Assembly: GCA_009379955.1 (NCBI GenBank)
Contig: WHST01000020.1
Coordinates: 1-64,000, forward strand
Reading direction: 5' to 3'
Length of the DNA: 64,000 nt
Origin: Streptosporangiales bacterium
GTDB taxonomy: Bacteria; Actinomycetota; Actinomycetes; Streptosporangiales; WHST01
The notes under the pieces are model-generated. The model worked only from the letters and a program-made list of their open reading frames with translations. It had not been told where the DNA came from and searched no databases. Shown here one piece after another: positions 53,623 to 62,239 of the stretch. Each line of letters opens with the position of its first letter. Position 1 is the first letter of the stretch. Position numbers and translations under genes: made by a program.

Positions 53623-54531
53623 ATGGTGATGGACAGCCGGACGACGACCGATCAGGTCGCTTTCTGGGAGCAGGTGGTGCGCGACGGGTGCGCGCTGCCC
53701 CCGGAACCCCCGCTCGACGAGCTCACCATCGAGCTGAGCGGCCTGCTCGGCTCTCCTGACGGGCACCAGCGCGATGAGCTCGCCTACCGGGTGCTCGCCG
53801 CGTGGATCAGCCGCGGCGTCTACGACGACCTGCTCACCGGCCTCGGCGACGGCATGTCCGTCGGGTTGGCCAACGCCCTGGGCGACGACGGCACCGACTC
53901 GATCTTCCGGCGGTCCTTCTCGGCCCTGATCCTCGCCGAGGTCGTGGCCCGTGACACCGAGGCAGAGCTGCTCCATCCCGACACGCTGCTGCGCTGGGGC
54001 GACAGCGGCCTCCGCTGGCTGGTCAAGGAGCGTGACCTGCGCGGCATGGTGCCCGGCAAGGGATGGGCCCATGCCGTCGCCCACGGCGCCGACCTCGTGC
54101 TCTCCCTCGGGCTGTCGCGCCACTTCGGCCACGGCGAGCTGATGGTGCTGCTCGACGCGGTGGCCGACCGGCTGCTCGAGCCCACGACCTATCGGCTCGT
54201 GCACGGCGAGGACGAGCGGATGGCGTACGCCGTCATGGGGATCCTGCACCGCAACGTGGTGGAGATGGACCTGCTCGGTCCGTGGCTCGAGCGGCTCGCC
54301 ACGGGCTGGTCGGGTCCCGGCATGTCCTACGACTCCGCGGTGGCGTTCAACGCGGCGAGCTTTCTCCGGGTGCTGCACCTGCAGCTCCAGCTCGGGGTGC
54401 GGCCGCTCATGTCGGCCGGCCGCGCGTCGGGTCATTTCGACAGCGACGTCGCCAACCGGATCGATCTGCTCGGTGGGATCGCCAGGCACCTGCGCGGCAC
54501 CGCGCCGTACTTCCGTCAGCGCACGTCGTGA
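53623..54531 (+). CDS. DUF2785-family protein
   Basis: 302-aa helical protein. GKGWAHAVAHGADLVLSLGLS (about 146-166) is the family hallmark, followed by regularly spaced helices up to VANRIDLLGGIARHLRGTAPYF. No TM or signal peptide. Members are of unknown function. An alternative ATG at 53629 is equally good. It overlaps the next GNAT start (GTGA). Confidence 0.8.
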   Translation: MVMDSRTTTDQVAFWEQVVRDGCALPPEPPLDELTIELSGLLGSPDGHQRDELAYRVLAAWISRGVYDDLLTGLGDGMSVGLANALGDDGTDSIFRRSFSALILAEVVARDTEAELLHPDTLLRWGDSGLRWLVKERDLRGMVPGKGWAHAVAHGADLVLSLGLSRHFGHGELMVLLDAVADRLLEPTTYRLVHGEDERMAYAVMGILHRNVVEMDLLGPWLERLATGWSGPGMSYDSAVAFNAASFLRVLHLQLQLGVRPLMSAGRASGHFDSDVANRIDLLGGIARHLRGTAPYFRQRTS

Positions 54532-55019
54532 GCGTCACGGTCCGGGTCGCACGCACCGAGGAGTACGCCGAGGTCGGCGATCTCACCGCACGGGTCTATA
54601 TCGACGCCGGCTTCATGGGTGCCGACACGCCGTACGTGGCGGATCTCCGTGACGCGGCCGGACGCGGTCGCGACGCCGTGCTCCTCGTCGCCGTCGACGC
54701 ACACGACCGACTCGTCGGCTCGGTGACGTACGCGACCCACGGAGATGCGTACGCGGAGCTCGCGGGACCCGGCGAGGCGGAGTTCCGCATGCTCGTGGTC
54801 GACTCCTCGGCACGCAAGCTCGGCACCGGCACCGCGCTGGTGCGCGCCTGCCTCGACCTGGCGCGCCGCGATGGATGCGCGACGATGCGGCTGTCGACGA
54901 GCCCCGAGATGGTCGCCGCGCACCGGCTGTACGAGCGGCTCGGCTTCCGTCGCACGCCCGAACGCGACTGGACCCCGGCGCCCGGTCACGACCTGCTGGC
55001 CTACGCGCTGCCCGGCTGA
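54528..55019 (+). CDS. GNAT-family N-acetyltransferase
   Basis: 163-aa GNAT protein: FRMLVVDSSARKLGTGTALVRACLDLA contains the Q/RxxGxG/A loop in slightly altered form, and SPEMVAAHRLYERLGFRRTPERD is the C-terminal motif. GTG 54528 overlaps the DUF2785 stop. Small-molecule or ribosomal-protein acetylation is possible. Confidence 0.88.
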   Translation: MSVTVRVARTEEYAEVGDLTARVYIDAGFMGADTPYVADLRDAAGRGRDAVLLVAVDAHDRLVGSVTYATHGDAYAELAGPGEAEFRMLVVDSSARKLGTGTALVRACLDLARRDGCATMRLSTSPEMVAAHRLYERLGFRRTPERDWTPAPGHDLLAYALPG

Positions 55020-55027
55020 GTGTCGGG

Positions 55028-55861
55028 TCACGTCCGGACCGTGCGCTCGAGCGCACGGCGCCGCGCGGCGATGAGCGCGACCGACTCGCCCTCGGGCATG
55101 GCCGCCTCGCGCAGGTAGTTGAAGACCGACTGGTGTCGGGAGACGGCCTCGACGTTGCCGCGGTGGTAGATGCCGCTGGTGAGCACGTCGAGGTAGACGA
55201 TCGGTGGAGCGCCGGCGAAGGACAGGATGGTGAAGCTCACGCCCATCGCCGGGTCGGGGGTCGTGAACGGCAGCACCTGCAGGGTGACGGCGTGGGACTC
55301 CCGGCAGGTGAGCAGGTGGGTCAGCTGGTCGCGCATGATCGCGCGGTCGCCGAGCTGCCGGTGCAGCACCGCCTCACCGATGATCGCCCAGAGCGCCGGC
55401 GGGTGGTCGGCGACGAGGATCTCCTGCCGGGACATCCGCAGCGCGACCCGGGCGGCGATCTCGCCCGGCGGCACCGGCGGCCTGAGGTGACCCGTGACCG
55501 CGCGGGCGTACGCCTCGGTCTGCAGGAGCCCGGGCACGAGGTGCGCCTCGTAGGTGTCGATCCCCGCGGCGCGCGCCTCGAGGTCGAGGTACTGACCGAG
55601 CTGCTCGTCGGGCGTCGCCTGCTCCTGGATGGGCAGCCACAGTCCGGAGAGGACACCGCGGCCGTCGAGCACCCGGTCGGCGGCGTCGGTGAGGTGCTGG
55701 GACGGCGCGCGCCGGCCCTTCTCCACCATGCCGATCATCGTGCTCGAGTACCCGATGCGGCCGCCGAGCTCCTCCTGCGTCATGCCGGCCTGGGTGCGCA
55801 GCCGGCGTAGCTGTTGGCCGAAGTAGGCGAGCAGGTTCGTCGCCATCGTCTCGCTGGTCAT
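55028..55861 (-). CDS. XRE-family regulator with DUF5753 domain
   Basis: 277-aa regulator typical of actinobacteria: HTH_31 (QLRRLRTQAGMTQEELGGRIGYSSTMIGMVEKGRRAPS, about 17-54) and a DUF5753 domain (EARAAGIDTYEAHLVPGLLQTEAYARAV to the end). Such regulators normally neighbour a DUF397 gene encoding a small toxin-antitoxin-like partner; none is visible here. It is convergent with the GNAT gene, and the 195 bp upstream to 56056 contain nothing notable. Confidence 0.9.
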   Translation of the reverse strand: MTSETMATNLLAYFGQQLRRLRTQAGMTQEELGGRIGYSSTMIGMVEKGRRAPSQHLTDAADRVLDGRGVLSGLWLPIQEQATPDEQLGQYLDLEARAAGIDTYEAHLVPGLLQTEAYARAVTGHLRPPVPPGEIAARVALRMSRQEILVADHPPALWAIIGEAVLHRQLGDRAIMRDQLTHLLTCRESHAVTLQVLPFTTPDPAMGVSFTILSFAGAPPIVYLDVLTSGIYHRGNVEAVSRHQSVFNYLREAAMPEGESVALIAARRRALERTVRT

Positions 55862-56056
55862 CCACTCCGCTCCCTCGTCGCGCGCCCCGTGAGCGCGATG
55901 CCTGAGACGTGACCGTACCGGCCGTTCGTGGCGCGACAGGGAATTCGTGTCACACAGTCAGATCTGTGTGATATGGGGCGCGGCTTGAGGCGAACCCCTC
56001 GGCGGTGCGGCCGGCGGGATGCGGGCAAGACGTGATAAGAGCGGCGCGTCAGGCGG

Positions 56057-56446
56057 CTAGGAGCCTGGTCGCGCCTTCGCCAGGAACCGCGCGCGGTCGA
56101 CCACGACCCGCTCGACCCGGCCACTCGCGACGATGCGGTCGGCGTCGTAGGCCGCCACGTAGAACAGCAGCCGGCGGCCGTCGACCTCGACGAGCTCGGA
56201 GTTGACGACGATCTCCGCGCCGACCGGGCTGGCGATGTCGTGGTCGAGGCTCAGCTTGGTGCCGACGCTCGTCTGGCCCTCGCCGAGAGCGCCGCCGACG
56301 GCGGCCACGGACGCCGCCTCGACGAGCGCGGCGACCCGCGGGGTCGCGAGCACGGGCACGTCACCGCTGCCCAGCGCGACCGCCGTGTCGTCCACCGACA
56401 CGGTCGTCGTCACCCGGCCGACGAGGCCCGGCGCGAGAGTGCTCAT
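56057..56446 (-). CDS. Hotdog-fold thioesterase (FlK-like)
   Basis: 129-aa single hotdog domain. Thr35, Glu43 and His69 (ATPRVAALVEAA; LDHDIASPVG) correspond to the catalytic Thr-Glu-His triad of fluoroacetyl-CoA thioesterase-type enzymes, which hydrolyse small acyl-CoAs. It lies 7 bp downstream of the biotin carrier gene on the same strand, suggesting a role with acyl-CoA carboxylation. Confidence 0.85.
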   Translation of the reverse strand: MSTLAPGLVGRVTTTVSVDDTAVALGSGDVPVLATPRVAALVEAASVAAVGGALGEGQTSVGTKLSLDHDIASPVGAEIVVNSELVEVDGRRLLFYVAAYDADRIVASGRVERVVVDRARFLAKARPGS

Positions 56447-56452
56447 GACGTG

Positions 56453-56668
56453 CTATTCGACCACGCAGATGAGGTCGCCGTCCTGGATGACGTCGCCCTC
56501 GGCCACCTGGAGCCGCGCGACGGTGCCGGCGGTCTCGGTGAGCACGGGGATCTCCATCTTCATCGACTCGAGGATGACGAGCGTGTCGCCCTCGTCGACC
56601 GTGTCACCTTCGGCGACGACGACCTTCCAGACGTTCGCCACCATCTCCGCGTGCACTTCCTCCGCCAC
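56453..56668 (-). CDS. Biotin/lipoyl attachment carrier protein (TB7.3-like)
   Basis: 71-aa stand-alone biotinyl domain with the attachment motif ESMKMEIPV (Lys near residue 37). It matches the small biotinylated protein TB7.3 (Rv3221c), which in M. tuberculosis neighbours the SigH/RshA genes; here the sigma/anti-sigma pair is 4.4 kb upstream. GTG 56668 follows AAAGGAG. It probably receives biotin and CO2 from the adjacent biotin carboxylase. Confidence 0.92.
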   Translation of the reverse strand: MAEEVHAEMVANVWKVVVAEGDTVDEGDTLVILESMKMEIPVLTETAGTVARLQVAEGDVIQDGDLICVVE

Positions 56669-56725
56669 GAGGGCTCCTTTCGACGACGCGCCGGACGCGC
56701 GGGGACCACTATGCCCGATGGGCTC

Positions 56726-58072
56726 CTACGACCGCATGCGGTCGACCAGGCCGGTGTCGTACCGGCCGCTGGTGAACCGCTCGTCGGCGAGCAGTTCGGT
56801 GAAGAACGTGATGTTGGTCTTCGGCCCGTCGATCTCGAAGGCCGCCACCGCCTCGCGCGCCCGCTGCAGGGCGTCGGGGCGGTCGACCCCGTGCACGCAG
56901 AGCTTGGCGAGCAGCGGGTCGTAGAACGGCGTCACCGTGTTGCCGGTGACGTAGCCGGCGTCGACCCTGATGCCGTCGCCCTCGGGCTCCTGCCAGCGCG
57001 CGATCATGCCGGGCGACGGGAGGAAGCGCTTCGGGTCCTCGGCATAGACGCGCAGCTCCAGGGCATGACCGCGCGGCACCACGTCGGTGAGCAGCGGGGC
57101 GACGTCCTCGCCCGCGGCGATGCGCAGCTGCAGCTCCACCAGGTCGAGTCCGGTCACCATCTCGGTGATCGGGTGCTCGACCTGCAGCCGGGTGTTCATC
57201 TCGAGGAAGACGAAGTCCTGGGCCGCTGGGTCGACGAGGCACTCGACCGTGCCCGCCCCGAGGTAGCCGACGGTCTCACCGGCTCGGACGGCGGCGTCGA
57301 ACATGCGCTGCCGCAGCTCGGTGCCCACGCCGGGCGACGGGGTCTCCTCGGCGACCTTCTGGTGCCGCCGCTGCACCGAGCAGTCGCGCTCGCCGAGAGC
57401 CACCACCTCCCCGCCCGGCAGGCCGAGGATCTGCACCTCGACATGGCGCGCGTTCTCGATGTACCGCTCCAGCAGGATCGCCGGGTTGCCGAAGAACCGG
57501 TCGGCCCTCGTACGTGCCGTCTCGAACGCCTTGCGCAGGCCGGCCTCGTCGTGCGCCACGCCCATGCCGATGCCGCCGCCCCCGGCCGCGGCCTTCACCA
57601 TCAGCGGGTAGCCGATCGTCTCCGCCGCCGCCACGGCCGCGTCGGCGTCGGCGACGGGATCGCGGGTGCCGGCGGCCACCGGCACGCCGGCGTCCTGCAT
57701 CAGGTTGCGTGCGTTGACCTTGTCACCCATGGCGACGATCGACTCGGGGCTCGGGCCGATCCACGTCATGCCCGCCTCGGCGACCTGCCGGGCGAACGCG
57801 GCGTTCTCGGCGAGGAACCCGTACCCCGGGTGGACGGCCTCGGCTCCCGCCCTGCTCGCGGCCTCGAGCACCCTGGTCGCGTCGAGGTAGCTCTGTGCCG
57901 GGGCGCCGGGGCCGATCAGCACGGCCTCGTCGGCCTCGGCGACGAACGGCAGGTCCGCGTCGGCCTCGGAGTACACGACGATCACCTGGACGCCCATGCG
58001 CTGGGCGGTGCGGGTGATGCGGCGGGCGATCTCACCCCGGTTGGCGACGAGTATCGAGTCGAACATGCTCAC
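56726..58072 (-). CDS. accC: Biotin carboxylase subunit (AccC-type)
   Basis: 448-aa ATP-grasp enzyme that carboxylates biotin on a carrier protein. SILVANRGEIARRITR is the N-terminus, AAGGGGIGMG the glycine-rich loop, ERDCSVQRRHQKV and FLEMNTRLQVEHPITE the catalytic segments. There is no attached carrier domain, which is supplied by the separate gene at 56453. No carboxyltransferase gene is in the window. Start GTG 58072 or ATG 58066. Confidence 0.93.
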   Translation of the reverse strand: MSMFDSILVANRGEIARRITRTAQRMGVQVIVVYSEADADLPFVAEADEAVLIGPGAPAQSYLDATRVLEAASRAGAEAVHPGYGFLAENAAFARQVAEAGMTWIGPSPESIVAMGDKVNARNLMQDAGVPVAAGTRDPVADADAAVAAAETIGYPLMVKAAAGGGGIGMGVAHDEAGLRKAFETARTRADRFFGNPAILLERYIENARHVEVQILGLPGGEVVALGERDCSVQRRHQKVAEETPSPGVGTELRQRMFDAAVRAGETVGYLGAGTVECLVDPAAQDFVFLEMNTRLQVEHPITEMVTGLDLVELQLRIAAGEDVAPLLTDVVPRGHALELRVYAEDPKRFLPSPGMIARWQEPEGDGIRVDAGYVTGNTVTPFYDPLLAKLCVHGVDRPDALQRAREAVAAFEIDGPKTNITFFTELLADERFTSGRYDTGLVDRMRS

Positions 58073-58106
58073 GCGTGGTCATTTCCGTGTCGGCGGCACG
58101 AACGCC

Positions 58107-59354
58107 TCAACCTATCGGTACGGCCTGGCGCCTCTCGACGACCCGGCCGAGCGCCATGGTCACCTCGGGGTCGTAGTCACGCGAGAGCGCGAGCTCGATC
58201 CGCTCGATCGCCTGCAACTGCATCTCCGGGTCGGGGGACGCGCCGACCAGGTCGTCGAACGCGTTGGCCACCTTGACGATGCGGCTCTCGAGAGACACGG
58301 TGTCGTCGCGCCGGCCGTCCGGCCTCCGGTACGGTCGAGGGAAGCGTTCGACGAACATGGCGACGTCGTCGAGACCACCGCCCTCCCTGATGACCTCCGC
58401 GCCGAGTTCCGCGATGCGCTGCTGGTCGTCGAGCTCGAGCAGCGACGTGGTGCCGCCGGGCACGGGGTCGGCCAGCGAGATCTGGCCGATGTCGTGCATG
58501 ACCGCCCCGAGGTAGAGCCGCCGCGACCTCGACTCGGACATGCCGAGCTCGCGGGCGATCTCCCTGGCGAGGTCGCCGACCCGCCGCGAGTGCCCGGGCT
58601 CGACGTAGCCGCCGAGCTCGGGGATGCGCGAGAGCGACCGCACCGTCTCCATCCGCGTGCTCCGCACGGTCGTCCAGCGCAGGATCGCGACCTGGGATGC
58701 GGCGACCGGCATGAGGACGATGGCGATGCCGGCGAGCCCGACCGTGTGGACCGCGAGGGCCAGGATGACGCCGAGCAATGCGGCGAACAGCTGGAACAGC
58801 GTGCGGTTGGCGAGCTCGTCGCGCAGCAGGGTGCGCAGCCGACCGCCGGACTCCTGGAAGTTGTACAGCGTGGACAGGCCGCTCTTGAGCACCGAGAGCA
58901 CGCCGATCAGGCCGATCATGACGAGTACCGGAAGGATGCTCGACGACGCGGGGAACCAGCCATCGATGATCCGCATCAGCGGCGCGGCGAAGACGACCGT
59001 GACGACGTTCTGCACGACCGGGTCGAGACGGGCGTTGCGGTCGACGAGCATGCGGGGTACGGCACCCAGCAGGCTGGCCACGGCGGCCACGACGACGACC
59101 TGGGACACGCTGGTGCGTGGTCCGTCGTGCAGCGCGGTGTACATCGCGTACGCGATCGCGGCGCCGGAGGCGATCGGGACGAACTCGCGCCCGCCGGGCG
59201 CGACGACGCGCAACACCCCGCCGACGGCGATGAGCAGGCCGAACCCCACCAGCGCGGGGACGTCGACGACCCCGGTGCGCAGCACGTCGGCGCCCGCCAG
59301 CGCCGTGGGGACCAGGAGCGCGAGGGCGACGAGCGTGCGCAGGCGCAGGACCAT
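58107..59354 (-). CDS. Membrane HD-domain protein with degenerate GYP motif
   Basis: 415-aa protein: seven to eight TM helices (about 1-200) then an HD domain with GHSRRVGDLAREIARELG and AVMHDIGQISL. The second half lacks the HHE and GYP residues of HD-GYP phosphodiesterases (reads MFVERFPRPYRR). It follows an HD-GYP gene with ATGA overlap, so it may be a sensor or partner rather than an active cyclic-di-GMP hydrolase. Confidence 0.8.
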   Translation of the reverse strand: MVLRLRTLVALALLVPTALAGADVLRTGVVDVPALVGFGLLIAVGGVLRVVAPGGREFVPIASGAAIAYAMYTALHDGPRTSVSQVVVVAAVASLLGAVPRMLVDRNARLDPVVQNVVTVVFAAPLMRIIDGWFPASSSILPVLVMIGLIGVLSVLKSGLSTLYNFQESGGRLRTLLRDELANRTLFQLFAALLGVILALAVHTVGLAGIAIVLMPVAASQVAILRWTTVRSTRMETVRSLSRIPELGGYVEPGHSRRVGDLAREIARELGMSESRSRRLYLGAVMHDIGQISLADPVPGGTTSLLELDDQQRIAELGAEVIREGGGLDDVAMFVERFPRPYRRPDGRRDDTVSLESRIVKVANAFDDLVGASPDPEMQLQAIERIELALSRDYDPEVTMALGRVVERRQAVPIG

Positions 59355-60733
59355 CAGCGACCCCGCTCGCCGGTGTCGCCGTCGTCGCTCGCGGCGTTCT
59401 CGACCGGGATCGGCCGGCGCGGGTCGTCGTGGTCGAACGCCACGGCCAGCTCGGGCAGCGGGACGGCGACGGGCGTGGTGTTCGGCGTCCACCCGTCCCT
59501 CGCGACGACGCGACCGAGCAGCTCGACCATGACGGGGTCGAACTGGGTGCCCGACCCCCGGTTGAGCTCGGCGAGCGCCTCCTCGGTCGACCGGGCGGGC
59601 CGGTACGACCTGGTGGACGTCATGCAGTCGAACGCGTCCGCGACGGTGATCACCCGTGCGAACTCGGGGATGTCGTAGGCGGCGAGCCCCATGGGGTAGC
59701 CGGCGCCGTCGAAGCGTTCGTGGTGGTGCAGGATGCCGGGCAGCACGTCGTCGAGGAAGCTGACGTCGCGCATCATCGCCTGGCCGTAGACGGGGTGCAG
59801 CTGGATCGCGGCGTACTCGTCCCTGGTCAACGGCCCCGCCTTCTGCAGGATCTGGGTCGGCACCCGGATCTTGCCGATGTCGTGCAGCAGGCCGGCGTAG
59901 CCGAGCAGCGCGACGCGCTCGTCGCTGAAGCCCGCCTCGCGCCCCATCAGGGTGCTGAGCTGGGACACCCGCTCGCTGTGCCCGCGGGTGTAGAAGTCCT
60001 TCGTCTCCACCGCCCGGGCGAACGTGCGCAACGCGCTCTCCTGGACACCGCGCTCGGCCACCAGCTGGATCGAGGCCCAGCGGGCCACGGCGATGGGACC
60101 GAGGGCCAGCACCGCCGCGAACACCCCGACCTCGCCCCAGAGGACGGCGAGCAGCAGGCCGATCGGCCCGTACCCGAGGTAGGTCGGGGCCAGCGGCACG
60201 ATCGCCTGCCGCCAGAGGTCGTGCGGCCGGATCGAGCTCGTCAGGGCGACGACCATCGACACGAGGGCCGTGTTGAACGCGTAGTAGACGAGCGCGGACG
60301 CGGCGAAGGGCAACATCGAGGCCACGAACGTGTCGACGGTGAGCGGGCCGACGTGTCCCCCGAGCCCGACGTAGACCAGACCGGCCGCGCCGACGGCGAT
60401 GTTGTACTGAGCGACGTTGAAGACCCGCTTGACGAGCGGCCTGCCACCGGGCACGTAGACGAACAGGGTGGCGGTGGTGGCGATGATCGCACCCCACGGC
60501 CCGGTCAGGACGACCGCCGCCATGCGGATGGGAAACGTGACCGAGAGCGTGACGGAGCCCGTGCCGTGCTTGAACATGCTCGCGGGAGCGGCATCGGCGA
60601 CAACGACCAACAGGGCCAGGGGTACGACGAGCCACCAGTCGAGGGGCCGGGTCGCCGCGAACACCAAGAGGGCACCGCCGATGAGTGCGGTGCCCCCGAT
60701 GTACACCCGGGTCGGGCCGCTGAGAGACGCCAT
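59354..60733 (-). CDS. Membrane HD-GYP-domain phosphodiesterase
   Basis: 459-aa protein with an N-terminal membrane domain (about 10-230, eight TM helices, MASE-like) and a complete HD-GYP domain: GHSERVSQLSTLMG, LLHDIGKIRVP, HPVYGQAMM, HHHERFDGAGYPMGL and ADAFDCMTSTRSYRPA. It should degrade cyclic di-GMP or a related nucleotide in response to a membrane signal. ATG 60733 begins the two-gene HD operon. Confidence 0.88.
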   Translation of the reverse strand: MASLSGPTRVYIGGTALIGGALLVFAATRPLDWWLVVPLALLVVVADAAPASMFKHGTGSVTLSVTFPIRMAAVVLTGPWGAIIATTATLFVYVPGGRPLVKRVFNVAQYNIAVGAAGLVYVGLGGHVGPLTVDTFVASMLPFAASALVYYAFNTALVSMVVALTSSIRPHDLWRQAIVPLAPTYLGYGPIGLLLAVLWGEVGVFAAVLALGPIAVARWASIQLVAERGVQESALRTFARAVETKDFYTRGHSERVSQLSTLMGREAGFSDERVALLGYAGLLHDIGKIRVPTQILQKAGPLTRDEYAAIQLHPVYGQAMMRDVSFLDDVLPGILHHHERFDGAGYPMGLAAYDIPEFARVITVADAFDCMTSTRSYRPARSTEEALAELNRGSGTQFDPVMVELLGRVVARDGWTPNTTPVAVPLPELAVAFDHDDPRRPIPVENAASDDGDTGERGR

Positions 60734-60783
60734 GTCAGCGGCCCATCCGGGTCGGTGTTACGTCTGCGCTCAGCCCCAACCCA

Positions 60784-60800
60784 TCTCGCCGTAGGCGAGA
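60784..60800. other. Small hairpin in the leader of the HD-GYP operon
   Basis: TCTCGCC and GGCGAGA form a 7-bp perfect stem with a GTA loop, 51 bp upstream of the HD-GYP start. The whole gap from 60734 to 61114 (381 bp) otherwise has no gene that I can support and no recognisable riboswitch; AACGTT-containing AT-rich sequence near 61053 may be a promoter. Confidence 0.3.
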
Positions 60801-61114
60801 GTCGTGGCATCGCGTGTAGTGCTGATCATTGGGGCCCTTTCGAATGACCGAACTTCTCCTGCCTTCGCCCGCCCACGACCAGCCCAGAGCCATGTGAACG
60901 TCCCCCCGGACGAACCGTGAACGGCCGCTCGGTCGGCTGCCGAGCACCCTCAGCGTACGCCTCGACGGCAACAACGCCAGTCGACCCTCGGAAGTGCGTA
61001 CGACCGGAACAGTGCGACACGAGTTGACGATGCGGTGCGTCACCAGCGGACTAACGTTGTAAAGCGTGACAAGTGGTGCGAACGTGCCCTGCGACGTGCC
61101 CCGAGGTCGTCCGG

Positions 61115-61399
61115 TCAATCCGGCCTGTACTCGAGGTGGCCGTACCCGGCGCTCACCTCGCGGAGCCTGCCGAGCACCTTGTCGCGAAGGCCCTCGGGCG
61201 CCGGATCGCAGCCGCACTTGCGCGCCACCAGCGTCTTCACCTCCTGCTCGATGCCGAACTCACGCAGACACGGCGCGCAGTCGTCGAGGTGCTCCCTCAC
61301 CTGCGCGCAGTCGGCGTCTTCCAGTTCGTCGTCGAGGAAGGTGTAGACACGCGCCAAGACCTCACGGCAGTCGACCTCCTCGTCGTAGTCAGCACTCAT
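61115..61399 (-). CDS. rsrA: Zinc-binding anti-sigma factor (RsrA/RshA type)
   Basis: 94-aa ZAS-domain anti-sigma factor controlling the sigma factor encoded just upstream. Zinc ligands fall at Cys11, His37, Cys41 and Cys44 ([14 protein letters not shown]), the same numbering as Streptomyces RsrA; further Cys31, Cys62 and Cys64 are present. Oxidation to disulfide releases the sigma factor. Start ATG 61399 overlaps the sigR stop. Confidence 0.92.
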   Translation of the reverse strand: MSADYDEEVDCREVLARVYTFLDDELEDADCAQVREHLDDCAPCLREFGIEQEVKTLVARKCGCDPAPEGLRDKVLGRLREVSAGYGHLEYRPD

Positions 61400-62166
61400 C
61401 GGTCCGCGTCCTCCCGTGCGGACTGGGAGCCGGCCGAGCCGTTGGTCCTCGGCGAGAGGCCGCGCTCCGTTGCGTAGTCCTCGAGCATGCCGCGCAACTG
61501 CCTGCGGCCACGGTGGAGACGCGACATCACGGTGCCGATGGGCGTGCCCATGATCTCCGCGATCTCCTTGTACGCAAACCCCTCGACATCGGCGAGGTAC
61601 ACCGCCATCTGGAAGTCCTCGGGCAGCGCCTGCAGGGCCTCCTTGACGTCGGTGTCCGGCAGGTGCTCGAGCGCCTCGAGCTCCGCTGAGCGCAGGCCGG
61701 TCGACGAGTGCGTCCCCGCCTGGGCGATCTGCCAGTCCTCGACCTCTTCGGTGTCGGCCTGCTTGGGCTCGCGCTGCTGCTTCCGGTAGTTGTTGATGAA
61801 CGTGTTCGTCAGGATCCGGTACAGCCACGCCTTGAGGTTGGTGCCCTGCTGGAACTGGTGGAAGGCGGCGAACGCCTTGACGTAGGTCTCCTGCACCAGG
61901 TCCTCGGCGTCGGACGGGTTGCGTGTCATCCGCAACGCCGCGGAGAAGAGCTGATCGAGGAATGGCAGCGCGTCCCTCTCGAACCGCTGCGTACGACGCT
62001 CCAACGTCTCCTCGACCGGTCCCACCTCCTCGCGTCGCAGGGCTCCGGCCGCCTCGGCAGAGCTGAGCGACGAAGAACCCCTCGAGCCGGAGGATAGCGT
62101 TCCCGCCACTATCCGCGGCACCCCCGCCTCTCTCGAGCCGTGTGCCTGCTCCGCGAGTCCGAGCAA
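61396..62166 (-). CDS. sigR: ECF sigma factor for thiol-oxidative stress (SigR/SigH type)
   Basis: ECF sigma factor: region 2 ([42 protein letters not shown]) and region 4 ([45 protein letters not shown]). Two starts are plausible. TTG 62166 with GGGAGG gives 256 aa with a 47-residue Ser/Gly-rich extension; GTG 62025 gives 209 aa like the housekeeping form. Streptomyces SigR is known in long unstable and short forms. A consensus SigR promoter lies upstream. Confidence 0.9.
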   Translation of the reverse strand: MLGLAEQAHGSREAGVPRIVAGTLSSGSRGSSSLSSAEAAGALRREEVGPVEETLERRTQRFERDALPFLDQLFSAALRMTRNPSDAEDLVQETYVKAFAAFHQFQQGTNLKAWLYRILTNTFINNYRKQQREPKQADTEEVEDWQIAQAGTHSSTGLRSAELEALEHLPDTDVKEALQALPEDFQMAVYLADVEGFAYKEIAEIMGTPIGTVMSRLHRGRRQLRGMLEDYATERGLSPRTNGSAGSQSAREDADR

Positions 62167-62204
62167 CCCATACCTCCCTCAGTCACCTGCGGTCGTGGTG
62201 TCTG

Positions 62205-62230
62205 AACAGCTGAGAGGTGGCGGTGATTCC
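62205..62230 (-). promoter_or_regulatory. SigR-dependent promoter of sigR
   Basis: On the minus strand GGAAT (62230-62226) and GTT (62207-62205) are separated by exactly 18 bp, matching the SigR/SigH promoter consensus. It lies about 40 bp before the TTG start of sigR, so positive autoregulation is expected and the transcript would include the long form. Confidence 0.85.
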
Positions 62231-62239
62231 CCGGCGGCG

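Noticed and set aside
49700-56056. Prophage or integrative element
   Set aside because: No integrase, att-like direct repeats, tRNA or structural phage genes were seen. The block is called accessory only from synteny and content.
60734-61114. Cyclic-di-GMP or other riboswitch before the HD-GYP gene
   Set aside because: Only a 7-bp hairpin is visible; no conserved riboswitch core was recognised.
62112-62171. ATG 62171 with GGGAGG, a 20-codon frame ahead of sigR
   Set aside because: The frame is very short and Arg-rich. The same RBS serves the in-frame TTG of sigR five bases on, so I prefer that.
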